From the NCBI GenBank assembly GCA_902489855.1, contig CABUBS010000057.1:1-11606 (forward strand): a stretch of DNA of 11,606 bases, read 5' to 3'. The position numbers and the translations under genes are program-made. Positions 1-6,517 of this stretch are shown piece after piece; the first letter of the stretch is position 1, and the number at the start of each line of letters is the position of its first letter. The notes beneath the pieces were generated by a model that saw nothing but the letters and a program-made list of their open reading frames with translations, did not search any database and was not told the origin of the DNA. The DNA comes from an uncultured Collinsella sp. (GTDB lineage: Bacteria; Actinomycetota; Coriobacteriia; Coriobacteriales; Coriobacteriaceae).

Positions 1-1
1 A

Positions 2-598
2 CATCGCCAGGAAGTCCTCGGTCTGACCGCCCGCCTTATCAAGGAGGGCGTCGACCCGCGCCCCGAGATTATGGTCCCGCTCGTTTCCATTACGGCCGAG
101 CATGTTCAGACCCGCGAGGTTATCGAGCGCGTGATCGCCGAGGTTTCCGCCGAGGAAGGCGTCGAGCTCAATATTCCCGTGGGCACGATGCTCGAGCTGC
201 CGCGTGCCTGCATGGTCGCTGACGAGATCGCCCATCATGCCGACTTCTTCTGCTTTGGCACCAACGACCTCACCCAGACCACCTTCGGCTTCTCCCGCGA
301 CGATGCCGAGGCCAAGTTCATCCCGCTGTACATGCACAAGAAAATCTTGAAGGACAATCCCTTCGAGACCATCGATACGGCGGTGCTCGAGCTGGTGCGC
401 ATGGCCGTCGAGATGGGTCGTGCCACCAATCCCGACATGCACTTTGGCGTGTGCGGCGAGCACGGCGGCGACCCCAAGTCCATCAAGGGCCTGTTTAACG
501 TGGCCGACGTGGACTACGTGTCCTGCTCGCCCTACCGCGTGCCCCTCGCACGCCTGGCTGCCGCTCAGGCCAAGCTCGAGGCCAAGCGTTCCGCCTAA
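2..598 (+). CDS. ppdK: Pyruvate, phosphate dikinase, C-terminal part (5' end outside window)
   Basis: PPDK interconverts pyruvate, ATP and phosphate with PEP, AMP and pyrophosphate; anaerobes often use it at the PEP-pyruvate node. The open frame enters from before base 2, so the gene is 5'-truncated by the window. What is visible is the end of the C-terminal TIM-barrel (PEP/pyruvate-binding) domain. It carries the family signatures GTMLELPRA, then FGTNDLTQTTFGFSRDD, then CGEHGGDP, then YVSCSPYRVPLARLAAAQA near the stop. The cysteine of CGEHGGDP (codon 452-454) matches the catalytic proton-donor cysteine of PPDK. The FGFSRDD and SCSP(Y/F)RVP variants favour PPDK over PEP synthase or PTS enzyme I. 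A hairpin follows the stop codon, so this is probably the last gene of its transcript. Confidence 0.95.
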   Translation, partial: HRQEVLGLTARLIKEGVDPRPEIMVPLVSITAEHVQTREVIERVIAEVSAEEGVELNIPVGTMLELPRACMVADEIAHHADFFCFGTNDLTQTTFGFSRDDAEAKFIPLYMHKKILKDNPFETIDTAVLELVRMAVEMGRATNPDMHFGVCGEHGGDPKSIKGLFNVADVDYVSCSPYRVPLARLAAAQAKLEAKRSA

Positions 599-640
599 CG
601 TTTTGGGTTTAGACGCCTAGCGTAGCCCCCCCCCTTCATG

Positions 641-670
641 CCGCCCGTCTCATTCGTGAGACGGGCGGTT
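641..670 (+). terminator. Hairpin after ppdK, probable terminator
   Basis: A perfect 12-bp inverted repeat (641-652 with 657-668) encloses a TTCG loop. Only two T residues follow directly, although the stretch to about 697 is T-rich. It sits 42 bp after the ppdK stop and upstream of the rplS promoter, as expected for a terminator. The weak U-tract means it could instead be a 3'-end stabilising hairpin. Confidence 0.65.
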
Positions 671-714
671 GTCATGTGCGGGTTTTGTCTTTTTGTCTGC
701 GTAAAAAATTGTTC

Positions 715-742
715 TTGCAGCAGAAACCCGCGCGTGTATACT
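715..742 (+). promoter_or_regulatory. Sigma-70-type promoter of rplS
   Basis: A -35-like TTGCAG (715-720) is separated by 16 bp from a -10-like TATACT (737-742). Transcription would begin near 749, giving a leader of roughly 63 nt before the rplS ATG. The site lies between the ppdK hairpin and rplS, which supports independent transcription of rplS. Confidence 0.7.
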
Positions 743-763
743 CGAATACGTTTGTTCAACTAC

Positions 764-787
764 GTGCCGGCCAAGGTGGTACGGCAC
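764..787 (+). promoter_or_regulatory. Leader hairpin upstream of rplS
   Basis: GTGCCG (764-769) pairs with CGGCAC (782-787). The stem can continue inward through a G-U pair (770/780) and CCA/TGG (771-773 with 777-779), leaving A781 bulged and a three-base loop. The hairpin lies wholly within the predicted 5' leader, 12 nt before the AAGGA Shine-Dalgarno. L19 genes of Bacillota are known to have autoregulatory leader RNAs; whether this hairpin is a counterpart is inference only. Confidence 0.4.
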
Positions 788-811
788 CTCTAGAAGAGTA
801 AGGAATTGCAC

Positions 812-1153
812 ATGGATTACATCCGCGCAATCGAGCGTCAGCAGATCCGCGAGGACATTCCTCAGGTTCGCGTCGCCGACAACGTCAAGGTTCACTACCG
901 CATTAAGGAAGGCGACCGCGAGCGCATCCAGGTCTTCCAGGGCGACGTCATCCGCATGGCCGGCGCCGGTGCCCGCGAGACCTTCACCGTCCGCAAGATG
1001 TCCTTCGGTGTCGGTGTTGAGCGTACCTTCCCGCTTCACAGCCCCAAGATCGCCAAGCTCGAGGTCGTTCGTCATGGTCGCGTCCGTCGCGCCAAGCTGT
1101 ACTACCTCCGCGACAAGGTGGGCAAGGCTGCTCGCATCCCCGAGAAGCGCTAA
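812..1153 (+). CDS. rplS: 50S ribosomal protein L19
   Basis: L19 is a large-subunit protein at the interface with the 30S subunit. The 113-residue product is the usual bacterial length (about 115) and shows the family pattern: a VRVADNVKVHYRI-like strand region, then GDRERIQVFQGDVI, then ETFTVRKMSFGVGVERTFPLHSPKI, and a basic tail with VRRAKLYYLRDKVGKAARI. The ATG at 812 is chosen because the AAGGA ribosome-binding site (800-804) is 7 nt upstream; the in-frame TTG at 806 would leave only 1 nt. The gene has its own promoter and is followed after 34 nt by a strong terminator, so it looks like a largely monocistronic unit with some readthrough into rnhB. Confidence 0.97.
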   Translation: MDYIRAIERQQIREDIPQVRVADNVKVHYRIKEGDRERIQVFQGDVIRMAGAGARETFTVRKMSFGVGVERTFPLHSPKIAKLEVVRHGRVRRAKLYYLRDKVGKAARIPEKR

Positions 1154-1187
1154 GAAGATCGCAGCGTCTGTCCACTCGTTTGGACAC

Positions 1188-1219
1188 AAGGGTCACCTTC
1201 GGGTGGCCCTTCTTTTTAT
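1188..1219 (+). terminator. Rho-independent terminator after rplS
   Basis: A 10-bp stem (1188-1197 with 1202-1211, one G-U pair) is closed by a TTCG tetraloop flanked by C and G, the extra-stable c(UUCG)g type. It is followed by C and five T residues (1213-1217). Placed 34 nt after the rplS stop. Confidence 0.93.
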
Positions 1220-1246
1220 CTGATTTGCATGCAAGGAGGGCCTGGT

Positions 1247-2035
1247 ATGGCCAACATGACGAGCTCGGTTTCGGCATCGCAGGTTGCCGGAGAGCTGGCG
1301 AGCGCAACGTTTGAGGAGATCCCCGCCCTCGTGGAGCATTATCGCGAGGACCCGCGCCAGCAGGTGATCAAGGCTTGCGAGCGTGCTCTTAAGCGCCATG
1401 CCAAGGAGCTTGCCGAGCGCGAGCGCGTCAACGGCATGTACGAGCTTATGCATGAGCTCGGCGGTGATGGCGTGGTCGTGGGCGTCGACGAGGTGGGCCG
1501 TGGCTCGGTAGCGGGGCCCTTGACCGTGTGTGCCGTGTGCCTTCCGATGGAGCCGCGCATCTGGGGCATCAACGATTCCAAAAAGCTCACGCCGGCGCGC
1601 CGCGAGCTGCTCTCGGTTAAGATTGCCGAGGTGGCGACTGCTATCGGCTTTTGCCATATCGCTCCTGCAGATATCGATGAGATGGGTATGGCCCGCGCCA
1701 TCCGCGCTGCCGTTGCGGGTGCGGTGGCCGATACGGGACTTGAACCCGACTGCGTCCTCATGGATGGCAACCCCTTGGGCGCCGTTCCCAATGAGCGCGA
1801 CGTGGTTAAGGGCGATGCCAAGATCGCCTGCATCGCCGCGGCGTCCATCATGGCCAAGGTCACGCGTGACGAGATGATGGTCGAGTACGACGCCGAGTAT
1901 CCCGAGTACCATCTGGCCGAGTCGAAGGGCTATGCGAGCCCCGAGCACATCGAGGCCATTCGCAAACATGGACTTTGTCCGCTGCACCGCGTGAGCTTTT
2001 GCGGAAACTTTCTGCAGACTGAGCGCCTTTTCTAG
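1247..2035 (+). CDS. rnhB: Ribonuclease HII
   Basis: RNase HII cleaves RNA in RNA-DNA hybrids and nicks beside single ribonucleotides in DNA, starting ribonucleotide excision repair. The 262-residue product has the HII core from about residue 76: DEVGRGSVAGP (D81, E82), LMDGNP (D173), and VKGD (D190) leading into AAASIMAKVTRD. Those four acidic residues align by spacing with the two-metal catalytic set of E. coli HII. The C-terminal YASPEHIEAIRKHGLCPLHR segment is also typical. The roughly 75-residue N-terminal extension is like that of Bacillus RNase HII (255 aa). The ATG at 1247 has AGGAGG 7 nt upstream; an earlier in-frame ATG (1229) lies upstream of that site and is rejected. There is no room for a separate promoter after the rplS terminator. 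The signal peptidase gene often found between rplS and rnhB is absent. Confidence 0.96.
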   Translation: MANMTSSVSASQVAGELASATFEEIPALVEHYREDPRQQVIKACERALKRHAKELAERERVNGMYELMHELGGDGVVVGVDEVGRGSVAGPLTVCAVCLPMEPRIWGINDSKKLTPARRELLSVKIAEVATAIGFCHIAPADIDEMGMARAIRAAVAGAVADTGLEPDCVLMDGNPLGAVPNERDVVKGDAKIACIAAASIMAKVTRDEMMVEYDAEYPEYHLAESKGYASPEHIEAIRKHGLCPLHRVSFCGNFLQTERLF

Positions 2036-2084
2036 GCCAATTGTGGAGACATGGACCTCTGGGGTTTTATAAACCTGCTGGTAG

Positions 2085-2126
2085 CGGGCCGTATGCAACA
2101 CCATTGTTGCGTACGGCCCGTTTTTT
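2085..2126 (+). terminator. Strong Rho-independent terminator after rnhB
   Basis: A 16-bp stem (2085-2100 with 2105-2120, one T-G pair) with a four-base CCAT loop is followed immediately by six T residues (2121-2126). It cleanly separates rnhB from the yraN operon. Confidence 0.95.
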
Positions 2127-2166
2127 GACGGCATTTGGTCAGCTTTTGGTTTGCTTCCGGTACTTA

Positions 2167-2220
2167 CCCGCATGAAAGGTGCCCTCATCATCGGGGCAAT
2201 GCAGTGTGCGGGAAAGGAGA
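2167..2220 (+). promoter_or_regulatory. Possible leader fold and ribosome-binding site before yraN
   Basis: CCCGCA (2167-2172) can pair with TGCGGG (2207-2212), enclosing a second helix TGCCC (2180-2184) with GGGCA (2194-2198). The outer strand ends inside the purine-rich GGAAAGGAGA ribosome-binding region (2211-2220), so the fold would partly occupy it. I found no convincing -35/-10 pair between the rnhB terminator and this point, so the operon's promoter is undefined. The fold could be chance in GC-rich DNA. Confidence 0.3.
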
Positions 2221-2224
2221 CCCC

Positions 2225-2710
2225 ATGAGTGCCGCAAGCAAAAAGAGCAAGACGCAGCAGCTCAAGGAGCGTTGGGAAAACGGCGAGCTCGACTCCGGGG
2301 CGATGACGCCCGAGTTTATCAAGGGACTCAGTCCCCGCGAGCTAGGCATGCTGGGCGAGCTGATCACCATCGACTACTTTAACGAGCGCGGCTACACCTT
2401 GCTGGAGCAGGGCTATCGTTGCACCGAGGGCGAGGCCGATCTGGTGCTGCTCGATGAGCTCGACGATGTCGTGGTGATGGCCGAGGTCAAGACGAGACGC
2501 GTCGCCCTGGATTGCACCACGCGGGTCTTTCCCGAGGAGGCCGTGGACGCCCAAAAGCAACGCCGCTACCGCCGCATCGCAAGCTGCTATCTCATGGAGC
2601 ATTATCCGCTCAAGGCGATTCGCTTCGATGCTGTGGGTGTCACCATCCGCGGCGGGCATATCGCCGAGATCGAGCACCAGTACAACGCGTTCGATTGGCA
2701 GGTGTCGTGA
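2225..2710 (+). CDS. yraN: YraN/UPF0102 family nuclease-like protein
   Basis: UPF0102 proteins resemble endonucleases of the PD-(D/E)xK/Holliday-junction resolvase fold; their cellular role is poorly established. The 161-residue product shows the family core: LGMLGE (E45) at the first helix, EGEADLV (E70, D72), and AEVKTR (E87, K89), which together make the nuclease-like acidic/lysine signature. The usual family length is about 115-125; here a charged, lysine-rich N-terminal tail of about 38 residues precedes the core. The ATG at 2225 is chosen because AAAGGAGA (2213-2220) is just upstream; longer in-frame starts lie before that site and are rejected. It is the first gene of a five-gene run, and its TGA overlaps the comM ATG by one base. 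yraN next to comM and dprA is a recurrent arrangement in Actinobacteria, which supports a DNA-processing role. Confidence 0.9.
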   Translation: MSAASKKSKTQQLKERWENGELDSGAMTPEFIKGLSPRELGMLGELITIDYFNERGYTLLEQGYRCTEGEADLVLLDELDDVVVMAEVKTRRVALDCTTRVFPEEAVDAQKQRRYRRIASCYLMEHYPLKAIRFDAVGVTIRGGHIAEIEHQYNAFDWQVS

Positions 2711-4233
2711 TGGCGTTCGAGACGTTTGCCGTTCACGCGGCCTGCATCCGCGGCGTCGAGGCGATTCACGTCACGGTCGAGGTCTCGCTTGCCGGTGGCG
2801 TTCCGGGCATCCAGATGCTCGGCATTCCGAGTATGGAGGTGATGGAGTCACGCGGTCGTATTCGCTGCGCGATGCGCTCCGCCGGGTTCGAGATCCCGCG
2901 CTCGGGCATTACCGTTAACCTGGCACCCGGCGATATCCGCAAGACCGGTAGCGGCTTTGACCTGCCCATCGCCATCGCGGTTCTAGCGGCCGATGAGCAG
3001 ATTCCCCGTGACAACCTCGATCGCTGCCTTATCGCAGGTGAGCTTGGTCTGGACGGTACGGTGCTTCCCGTCAAGGGCGAGGTGGCGTTTCAGCTATTGG
3101 CTCGCGACATGGGGCTGTCTTTTATCGCCGGCAGGTCCGACCAGCATGTGCCACTCGCGGGCGTAGATTGCGGCTTTATCGACCATCTGTCTCAGCTTGC
3201 TCACGGCATGGGCGATGCCGCACGGCACTACTTGGATTCCGAGGGTGTCGAGGCGACCTTTGAGCCCGAGCTCGACTATGCAGACGTGCTGGGGCAGGAA
3301 GTCGCTAAACGCGGCATGGCGCTTGCGGCGGCAGGAGAACTCGGCTTGCTCATGATCGGGTCTCCGGGATCGGGCAAGACGATGCTCGCACGCCGTATGA
3401 CCGGCATCCTGCCCGAGCTTTCCGTTGAGGATCAGCAGGAGGCACTGTGCATCCATTCGGTTTTGGGTGAGAACATTGATGGCTTGTTGGCGGGGCACCG
3501 CCCCTTCCGCAGTCCCCACCACAGTATTTCGACCGCAGGCCTTATCGGCGGCGGGCGCCCGGTGCACCCGGGTGAGATCAGCCTTGCTCATGGCGGCGTG
3601 CTCTTTTTGGACGAGCTTGCCGAGTTTCCCACTGGCGTGCTGCAGACGCTGCGTCAGCCCATCGAGCGCGGCTACGTGAGGATCGTACGCGTCGACGGGG
3701 CTTTTACCTTCCCGTCGCGCTTTCAGCTGCTGGCTGCGAGCAATCCCTGCCCCTGCGGCTTTTTGGGCGATCGCGAGGTGCCGTGTCGCTGCTCGGCGGC
3801 GATGGTCGAGCGCTATCGGTCTAAACTGCGCGGTCCTTTGGCCGACCGTATCGACATGATGATCGATGTGACCCGTCCCGACCCTCAAGTGATTATCGAG
3901 GGTGCGGAGGGCATGTCGTCGGCCGAGTTACGTGACTACGTTGTGCGCGGTCGCGCCTTTCGCGCTTGGCGCGAATCCCGCATGGACGATGCGGATGCCG
4001 AGGCCGAGGATGACGAGACTCGGTCCATTGACGGCGTCGTTTCGACCTTTGAGCTCGATGATGCGGCGGAGAAGTGTGTGCTCGGCCTGTCGAAGCGCAC
4101 GCATCTCACAGGGCGTGGCATCGTGCGCCTTGTTCGCATTGCGCGCACGATCGCAGATGTCGCCGAGAGCGAGCAGGTGACGCAGGACCACGTGCTCGAG
4201 GCGGCGATGTACCAGGGAAGGAGGGACCAATGA
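2710..4233 (+). CDS. comM: ComM/YifB family Mg-chelatase-like AAA+ ATPase
   Basis: ComM is a hexameric AAA+ helicase that promotes branch migration during integration of transforming DNA in naturally competent species; YifB homologues are also widespread in species not known to be competent. The 507-residue product matches the family (about 500). It has an N-terminal Lon-protease-like ChlI domain (about 20-170, including GDIRKTGSGFDLPIA), then the AAA+ core with Walker A GSPGSGKT (217-224) and Walker B VLFLDE (297-302). The cysteine pairs CPC (347, 349) and CRC (359, 361) follow, then GPLADRID. The C-terminal helical domain (about 450-500) contains LTGRG. An acidic stretch at 426-437 lies in the linker before that last domain. 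The ATG at 2710 overlaps the yraN stop (TGATG), implying translational coupling. Candidate neighbours for joint action are DprA and the Xer recombinase. Confidence 0.95.
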   Translation: MAFETFAVHAACIRGVEAIHVTVEVSLAGGVPGIQMLGIPSMEVMESRGRIRCAMRSAGFEIPRSGITVNLAPGDIRKTGSGFDLPIAIAVLAADEQIPRDNLDRCLIAGELGLDGTVLPVKGEVAFQLLARDMGLSFIAGRSDQHVPLAGVDCGFIDHLSQLAHGMGDAARHYLDSEGVEATFEPELDYADVLGQEVAKRGMALAAAGELGLLMIGSPGSGKTMLARRMTGILPELSVEDQQEALCIHSVLGENIDGLLAGHRPFRSPHHSISTAGLIGGGRPVHPGEISLAHGGVLFLDELAEFPTGVLQTLRQPIERGYVRIVRVDGAFTFPSRFQLLAASNPCPCGFLGDREVPCRCSAAMVERYRSKLRGPLADRIDMMIDVTRPDPQVIIEGAEGMSSAELRDYVVRGRAFRAWRESRMDDADAEAEDDETRSIDGVVSTFELDDAAEKCVLGLSKRTHLTGRGIVRLVRIARTIADVAESEQVTQDHVLEAAMYQGRRDQ

Positions 4234-5165
4234 TGGCTGAGGGGACCTTCGAGCTGCATCCAGGTGACGCGTTGTATCCCGAGACCGTTTTGGAGCTTTC
4301 TGATGTACCTCAGACGCTCTATGTGCGCGGCAACCCCGAGGCGCTTTCGACGCCCGCGCTCTCCATCATCGGTGCGCGAAAGGCCTCGCCGTATGGTCTT
4401 GCCGTGGCAGAGCTTGCGGCGAAGGTGGCGGTTGAGGCGGGAGTGACGGTAGTTTCGGGCGGTGCGGTCGGTTGTGACCAGGCCTCGGGTTGGGCTGCGG
4501 TCAACGCCGGCGGCAAACACGTCGTGGTGCTGGGGACGGGCGCCGACGTGGTCTACCCGCGTTCGAGCGCGGGGCTTATTACGCGCACGCTCGATACGGG
4601 CGGCGCGGTCGTGTCGATCTCTCCGTGGGGCATGGGTCCGCGCAAGTTTGCCTTTCCGCGTCGCAATCGCGTGATCGCGGCCCTGTCGCAAGCCCTCTTT
4701 GTATCCGAGGCGGGTATGCCTTCCGGGACGTTTTCTACAGCCGAGGCTGCTATGGATTTGGGGCGCGAACTTCTTGCCGTGCCGGGGTCGATCCTATCGC
4801 CCGAGTCGCGTGGCACGAATTACCTCATTGCGAACGGTGCCTGCTGCATTGTCGACGAGGAGTCCATCGAGATGGCTATCTCTCGCATATACGGCACCCT
4901 GCGCTACTCGCGCCCCGATGCTCCCGGCATTGCCGACCTGAATCCAACACAGCAGACCGTGATGCATGCGCTCATCGCCTCGCCGCTCAAGGTCGACGAC
5001 ATCGCGGCGCTCGTCTCACTCGATGCTGTCGGCGTACTCAAACTCTTGGGTTCGCTTGAACTCGAGGGCCTTATCGAGCGCATGATGGATGGAAGGTATG
5101 CGCCCTCCAAGTTTGCCCTTCACGCCCAGACGCCCTTCGGTCACAATGGAAAACGTGTCAATTAG
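4230..5165 (+). CDS. dprA: DNA-processing protein DprA (Smf)
   Basis: DprA binds incoming single-stranded DNA and loads RecA during transformation. The 311-residue product has the Rossmann-like DprA domain from about residue 45: IIGARKASPYG (46-56), VVSGGAVGCD (74-83), VLGTGADVVYP (100-110), then FPRRNRVIAALSQALFVSEA (142-161), GRELLAVPG (178-186) and GTNYLIANGA (195-204). A winged-helix domain (about 236-292) follows. The N-terminal SAM-like domain of longer DprA proteins is missing. The usual SGxARGID motif reads SGGAVGCD here. AGGAGG (4219-4224) supports either ATG 4230 (5 nt away, four-base overlap with the comM stop) or ATG 4233 (8 nt); the choice changes one residue. Fourteen nt separate it from trmFO. 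Confidence 0.93.
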   Translation: MMAEGTFELHPGDALYPETVLELSDVPQTLYVRGNPEALSTPALSIIGARKASPYGLAVAELAAKVAVEAGVTVVSGGAVGCDQASGWAAVNAGGKHVVVLGTGADVVYPRSSAGLITRTLDTGGAVVSISPWGMGPRKFAFPRRNRVIAALSQALFVSEAGMPSGTFSTAEAAMDLGRELLAVPGSILSPESRGTNYLIANGACCIVDEESIEMAISRIYGTLRYSRPDAPGIADLNPTQQTVMHALIASPLKVDDIAALVSLDAVGVLKLLGSLELEGLIERMMDGRYAPSKFALHAQTPFGHNGKRVN

Positions 5166-5179
5166 AAAGGTGTTTGCAG

Positions 5180-6517
5180 ATGCAGTTCGATCAGGTGACG
5201 GTTATCGGTGGCGGTCTGGCGGGTTCGGAATGCGCGATCCAGCTGGCAGACCGCGGGTTTGCCGTAAAGCTGTGCGAGATGCGCCCCCAGGTGAGCTCCC
5301 CGGCTCACCATACCGATCACCTGGCAGAGCTCGTCTGCTCCAATTCGTTTAAGTCGACCCGTCCGGATTCCGCGGCTGGTTTGCTGAAGGCCGAGCTTGA
5401 GCGCATGGGTTCAGTCCTGCTCGACTGCGCCCATCGCGCTGCTGTTCCCGCTGGTGGCGCCCTGGCGGTCGACCGTGTTACATTCTCCGAGCTCGTCGAG
5501 GCTGAGGTTGCCGCCCGCCCCAATATCGAGGTCGTTCACGGCGAGGTCACCCAGATCCCCGAGGGCCACGTGGTCATTGCCGCGGGCCCGCTGTGTTCAC
5601 CGGCGCTGAGCGAAGAGGTCATGAAGCTCGTCGGTGGCGACGCCCTTGCGTTCTTCGATGCCGCGGCGCCGATCGTCGATGCCTCCACGCTCGATATGGA
5701 CGTGCTGTTTTCGCAGTCGCGCTACGAGGAGCAGGGGAGCGGCGACTATCTCAACGCTCCGCTCAACAAGGAGGAGTACGAGGCCTTTATCGAGGCGCTC
5801 ACCACGGCCGACCGCGTGGTGCTCAAGGACTTTGAGGGCGGCGATCTGTTCCAGGCCTGCCAGCCTGCCGAGGAGGTTGCGCGCACCGGCAAGGACGCCA
5901 TTCGCTTTGGCGCCATGAAGCCCGTCGGCCTCACCGACCCGCGTACCGGACGTCGCCCTTGGGCGGCGATTCAGCTGCGTGCCGAGAACAAGGAGAAGAC
6001 CGCCTATAACCTGGTGGGCTTCCAGACCAACCTGACCTTTGGCGAGCAGAAGCGCGTCTTCCATATGGTGCCGGGCCTGGAGAACGCTGAGTTCTTCCGC
6101 TACGGTGTCATGCACCGCAATACCTTTGTCGACGCCCCGCACGTGCTCGATGGCACCTTTGCCGTGCCCGGTACCGGCGTGCGCCTGGCCGGTCAGATCA
6201 CCGGCACCGAGGGGTACATGGAAGCCGTGGCGACCGGTCTGCTCGCGGCGCTCAACACCTATGCAGAGGCTATCGGCGCCGATTCCGTCGAGTTGCCCCG
6301 CGTGGGCGCCCTGGGTGCGCTCGTGGGCTATGCGACCGATCCTGCCACCGTGGGCTATCAGCCCATGCATGTCAACTTTGGCCTGGTGCCGCCACTCGAG
6401 GATGGTAAGCGCCGCAGCAAGCGCGACCGCTACCAGGCCTATGCGGACCGTGCGCTCGAGGCCCTTGACGCCTATCTGGCCACTCGCCCCGATCTGTTTG
6501 GAGGCGACCGGTCATAG
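5180..6517 (+). CDS. trmFO: TrmFO, folate/FAD-dependent tRNA (uracil-54) methyltransferase
   Basis: TrmFO makes ribothymidine at position 54 of the tRNA T-loop, taking its one-carbon unit from methylenetetrahydrofolate and reducing it with FAD. The 445-residue product begins with the FAD-binding VIGGGLAGSE (8-17). It carries LVCSNSFKS with Cys53, the residue equivalent to Bacillus TrmFO Cys53, and FQACQPAEE with Cys227, matching Bacillus Cys226. The C-terminal half has GFQTNLTFGEQKRVF and the FAD-binding LAGQITGTEGYMEA, both typical; length fits the family (about 435-450). The ATG at 5180 has GAAAGG nine nt upstream; the in-frame TTG at 5174 is too close to it. In Bacillus trmFO sits between topA and the xerC homologue codV; here dprA directly precedes it with no topA. 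Its stop overlaps the inferred xer start by 3-4 bases. Confidence 0.96.
   Translation: MQFDQVTVIGGGLAGSECAIQLADRGFAVKLCEMRPQVSSPAHHTDHLAELVCSNSFKSTRPDSAAGLLKAELERMGSVLLDCAHRAAVPAGGALAVDRVTFSELVEAEVAARPNIEVVHGEVTQIPEGHVVIAAGPLCSPALSEEVMKLVGGDALAFFDAAAPIVDASTLDMDVLFSQSRYEEQGSGDYLNAPLNKEEYEAFIEALTTADRVVLKDFEGGDLFQACQPAEEVARTGKDAIRFGAMKPVGLTDPRTGRRPWAAIQLRAENKEKTAYNLVGFQTNLTFGEQKRVFHMVPGLENAEFFRYGVMHRNTFVDAPHVLDGTFAVPGTGVRLAGQITGTEGYMEAVATGLLAALNTYAEAIGADSVELPRVGALGALVGYATDPATVGYQPMHVNFGLVPPLEDGKRRSKRDRYQAYADRALEALDAYLATRPDLFGGDRS
6500..6516 (+). promoter_or_regulatory. Shine-Dalgarno and probable AUA initiation site of the xer gene
   Basis: GGAGG (6500-6504) lies within the last codons of trmFO, nine nt before ATA (6514-6516). 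The ATA shares bases with the trmFO TAG stop (6515-6517), giving an ATAG overlap analogous to the common ATGA. The in-frame codon before it is GTC, and the next near-cognate codon is CTG at 6526, 21 nt from the GGAGG. See the findings for why this is thought to be the true start. Confidence 0.6.

Noticed and set aside
1193..2191. A 332-codon open frame on the minus strand over rnhB and both neighbouring terminators
   Set aside because: It is antisense to a complete RNase HII gene with all catalytic residues and runs through two terminator hairpins. The Arg/His/Ala-rich product is typical of reverse-complement noise in GC-rich DNA.
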